Source: Frigoribacterium sp. PhB24 (lineage in GTDB: Bacteria; Actinomycetota; Actinomycetes; Actinomycetales; Microbacteriaceae). Taken from it: a DNA stretch of 64,000 nucleotides. How positions within the stretch are numbered: the stretch's first letter is position 1; the number at the start of each line of letters is the position of its first letter. Shown in pieces: positions 63,263 to 64,000 of this stretch. The notes beneath the pieces are model-generated. The model made no database searches. It saw only the letters and a program-made list of their open reading frames with translations, and was not told the origin of the DNA. The position numbers were made by a program, and so were the translations under genes. The stretch spans positions 310,001 to 374,000 of the forward strand of contig NZ_RKIC01000010.1 of assembly GCF_003755185.1 (NCBI RefSeq). The letters run 5' to 3'.

Positions 63263-64000
63263 GGCCAGGACCGAGTGCCGGCGTCCGTATCCGAGGTACA
63301 CCGCGGTGCCCACGGCCATCCAGACGGCGAAGGCCGCCCAGGTGACCCAGCCGAGCGTCACCATCAGCAGGACGCAGAAGGCGCAGCCGAGGATCGGCGT
63401 CAGCGGGTACAGGGGCACCTTGTAGGTGCGCTCGAGTTCGGGCCGGTTGCGCCGCAGCCAGATGACCGAGACGTTGACCAGGGCGAACGCGAAGAGCGTG
63501 CCGATGCTCGTCGCGTCGGCCAGGGCGCCCAGGGGGACCACCGCGGCGGCCGCGGCCACCACACCACCGACGATCAGGGTGCCGGCGACCGGGGTCTGCG
63601 TCCGCTTCGAGACCCGGCCGAGGACACGGGGCACGAGGCCGTCGCGGGCCATCGAGACGAAGATGCGTGTCTGGCCGTAGAGCACCGTCAGCACGACGCT
63701 GGCGATCGCCGCCACGGCCGTGACGGCGAACAGGAAGGCGACCCACGGCTGGCCGGTGATGTCGGCGACGATCGTGACGAGTGTCGCCTCGCCGTCGGTG
63801 AAGGCCGTCCAGGGGCGTGCGCCGACGGCCGCGACGGCGACGAGGATGTACAGCACCGTGATGATCACGATCGACGCGATGATGGCGCGTGGCAGGTCGC
63901 GCTTCGCGTCGCGGGCCTCCTCGCCGGCCGTCGACGCCGCGTCGAAGCCGATGTACGAGAAGAACAGCCGGGACGCGGCGGCCGAGACCCCTGCCGCGCC
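63251..64000 (-). CDS. APC-superfamily amino-acid permease (N-terminus outside window)
   Basis: 250 C-terminal residues of a permease usually ~480-500 long; the frame is open to base 64000. FFSYIGFDAASTAGEEARD and KRDLPRAIIAS are the cationic amino-acid transporter (CAT) signature, followed by about seven membrane segments. The C-terminal codons and stop (VLARAS) overlap an AGGAGGCGCG copy. Substrate probably an amino acid; which one is not decided. Confidence 0.92.
   Translation of the reverse strand, partial: GAAGVSAAASRLFFSYIGFDAASTAGEEARDAKRDLPRAIIASIVIITVLYILVAVAAVGARPWTAFTDGEATLVTIVADITGQPWVAFLFAVTAVAAIASVVLTVLYGQTRIFVSMARDGLVPRVLGRVSKRTQTPVAGTLIVGGVVAAAAAVVPLGALADATSIGTLFAFALVNVSVIWLRRNRPELERTYKVPLYPLTPILGCAFCVLLMVTLGWVTWAAFAVWMAVGTAVYLGYGRRHSVLARAS

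Overview
The window is chromosomal DNA of a high-GC actinobacterium, most likely a member of the Microbacteriaceae (genus not resolved). The reasons are the very GC-rich third codon positions, many GTG starts, a menaquinone pathway interleaved with small actinobacterial membrane proteins, a conserved tRNA-Trp/secE/nusG/rplK/rplA block, and protein families typical of that group (DUF4229, DUF3072, Pr6Pr, stand-alone YqaJ, AbiEi/DUF559). At least 16 genes have a TANNNT hexamer ending 5-8 nt before the start codon, which is the signature of leaderless transcripts.

Layout. 1-2678: ResB and ResC, cytochrome c maturation. 2724-17342: a nearly complete menaquinone pathway (menC, menB, menE, menA, menD, menF, menG and a polyprenyl diphosphate synthase; no menH seen), interrupted by small membrane proteins, a PPK2 kinase, a secreted cell-wall-binding-repeat protein and an MFS transporter. 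17433-20909: ferredoxin-NADP reductase, YajQ, cardiolipin synthase. 20928-22263: an AbiEi/DUF559-like gene between two ~117-bp inverted repeats. 22364-28228: tRNA-Tyr, inositol-phosphatase family enzyme, M23 peptidase, GH13 glucosidase, aldo/keto reductase, 2'-5' RNA ligase-like protein. 28355-35415: tRNA-Thr, tRNA-Met, a type III polyketide synthase cluster with methyltransferase, flavin monooxygenase and UbiA prenyltransferase, then DUF3072, hadA-hadB-murB. 35503-40513: a NarL-type two-component system with an ABC-2 exporter, and an aminotransferase. 40747-43702: tRNA-Trp, secE, nusG, rplK, rplA. 43824-61818: an 18-kb stretch separating rplKA from rplJL. It holds a ROK-controlled carbohydrate uptake and oxidation cluster (two sugar isomerase-like TIM barrels, two Gfo/Idh/MocA dehydrogenases, an ABC importer without its ATPase, a beta-propeller protein) and a MacB-type ABC system divergent from an OmpR-type two-component system. 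62065-63012: rplJ-rplL behind a structured leader. The window ends inside an APC amino-acid permease.

The most unusual signal crosses gene boundaries. The 10-mer AGGAGGCGCG occurs 25 times by eye count, 13 on the plus and 12 on the minus strand, where one or two would be expected from base composition. It lies in coding and non-coding DNA, often at gene ends. Three copies pairs form convergent inverted repeats at or beside gene ends (18833-18880, 61799-61829, 63151-63262), an arrangement like that of DNA uptake sequences in Neisseria and Pasteurellaceae. No CRISPR array, rRNA gene, complete prophage or insertion-sequence transposase was seen.
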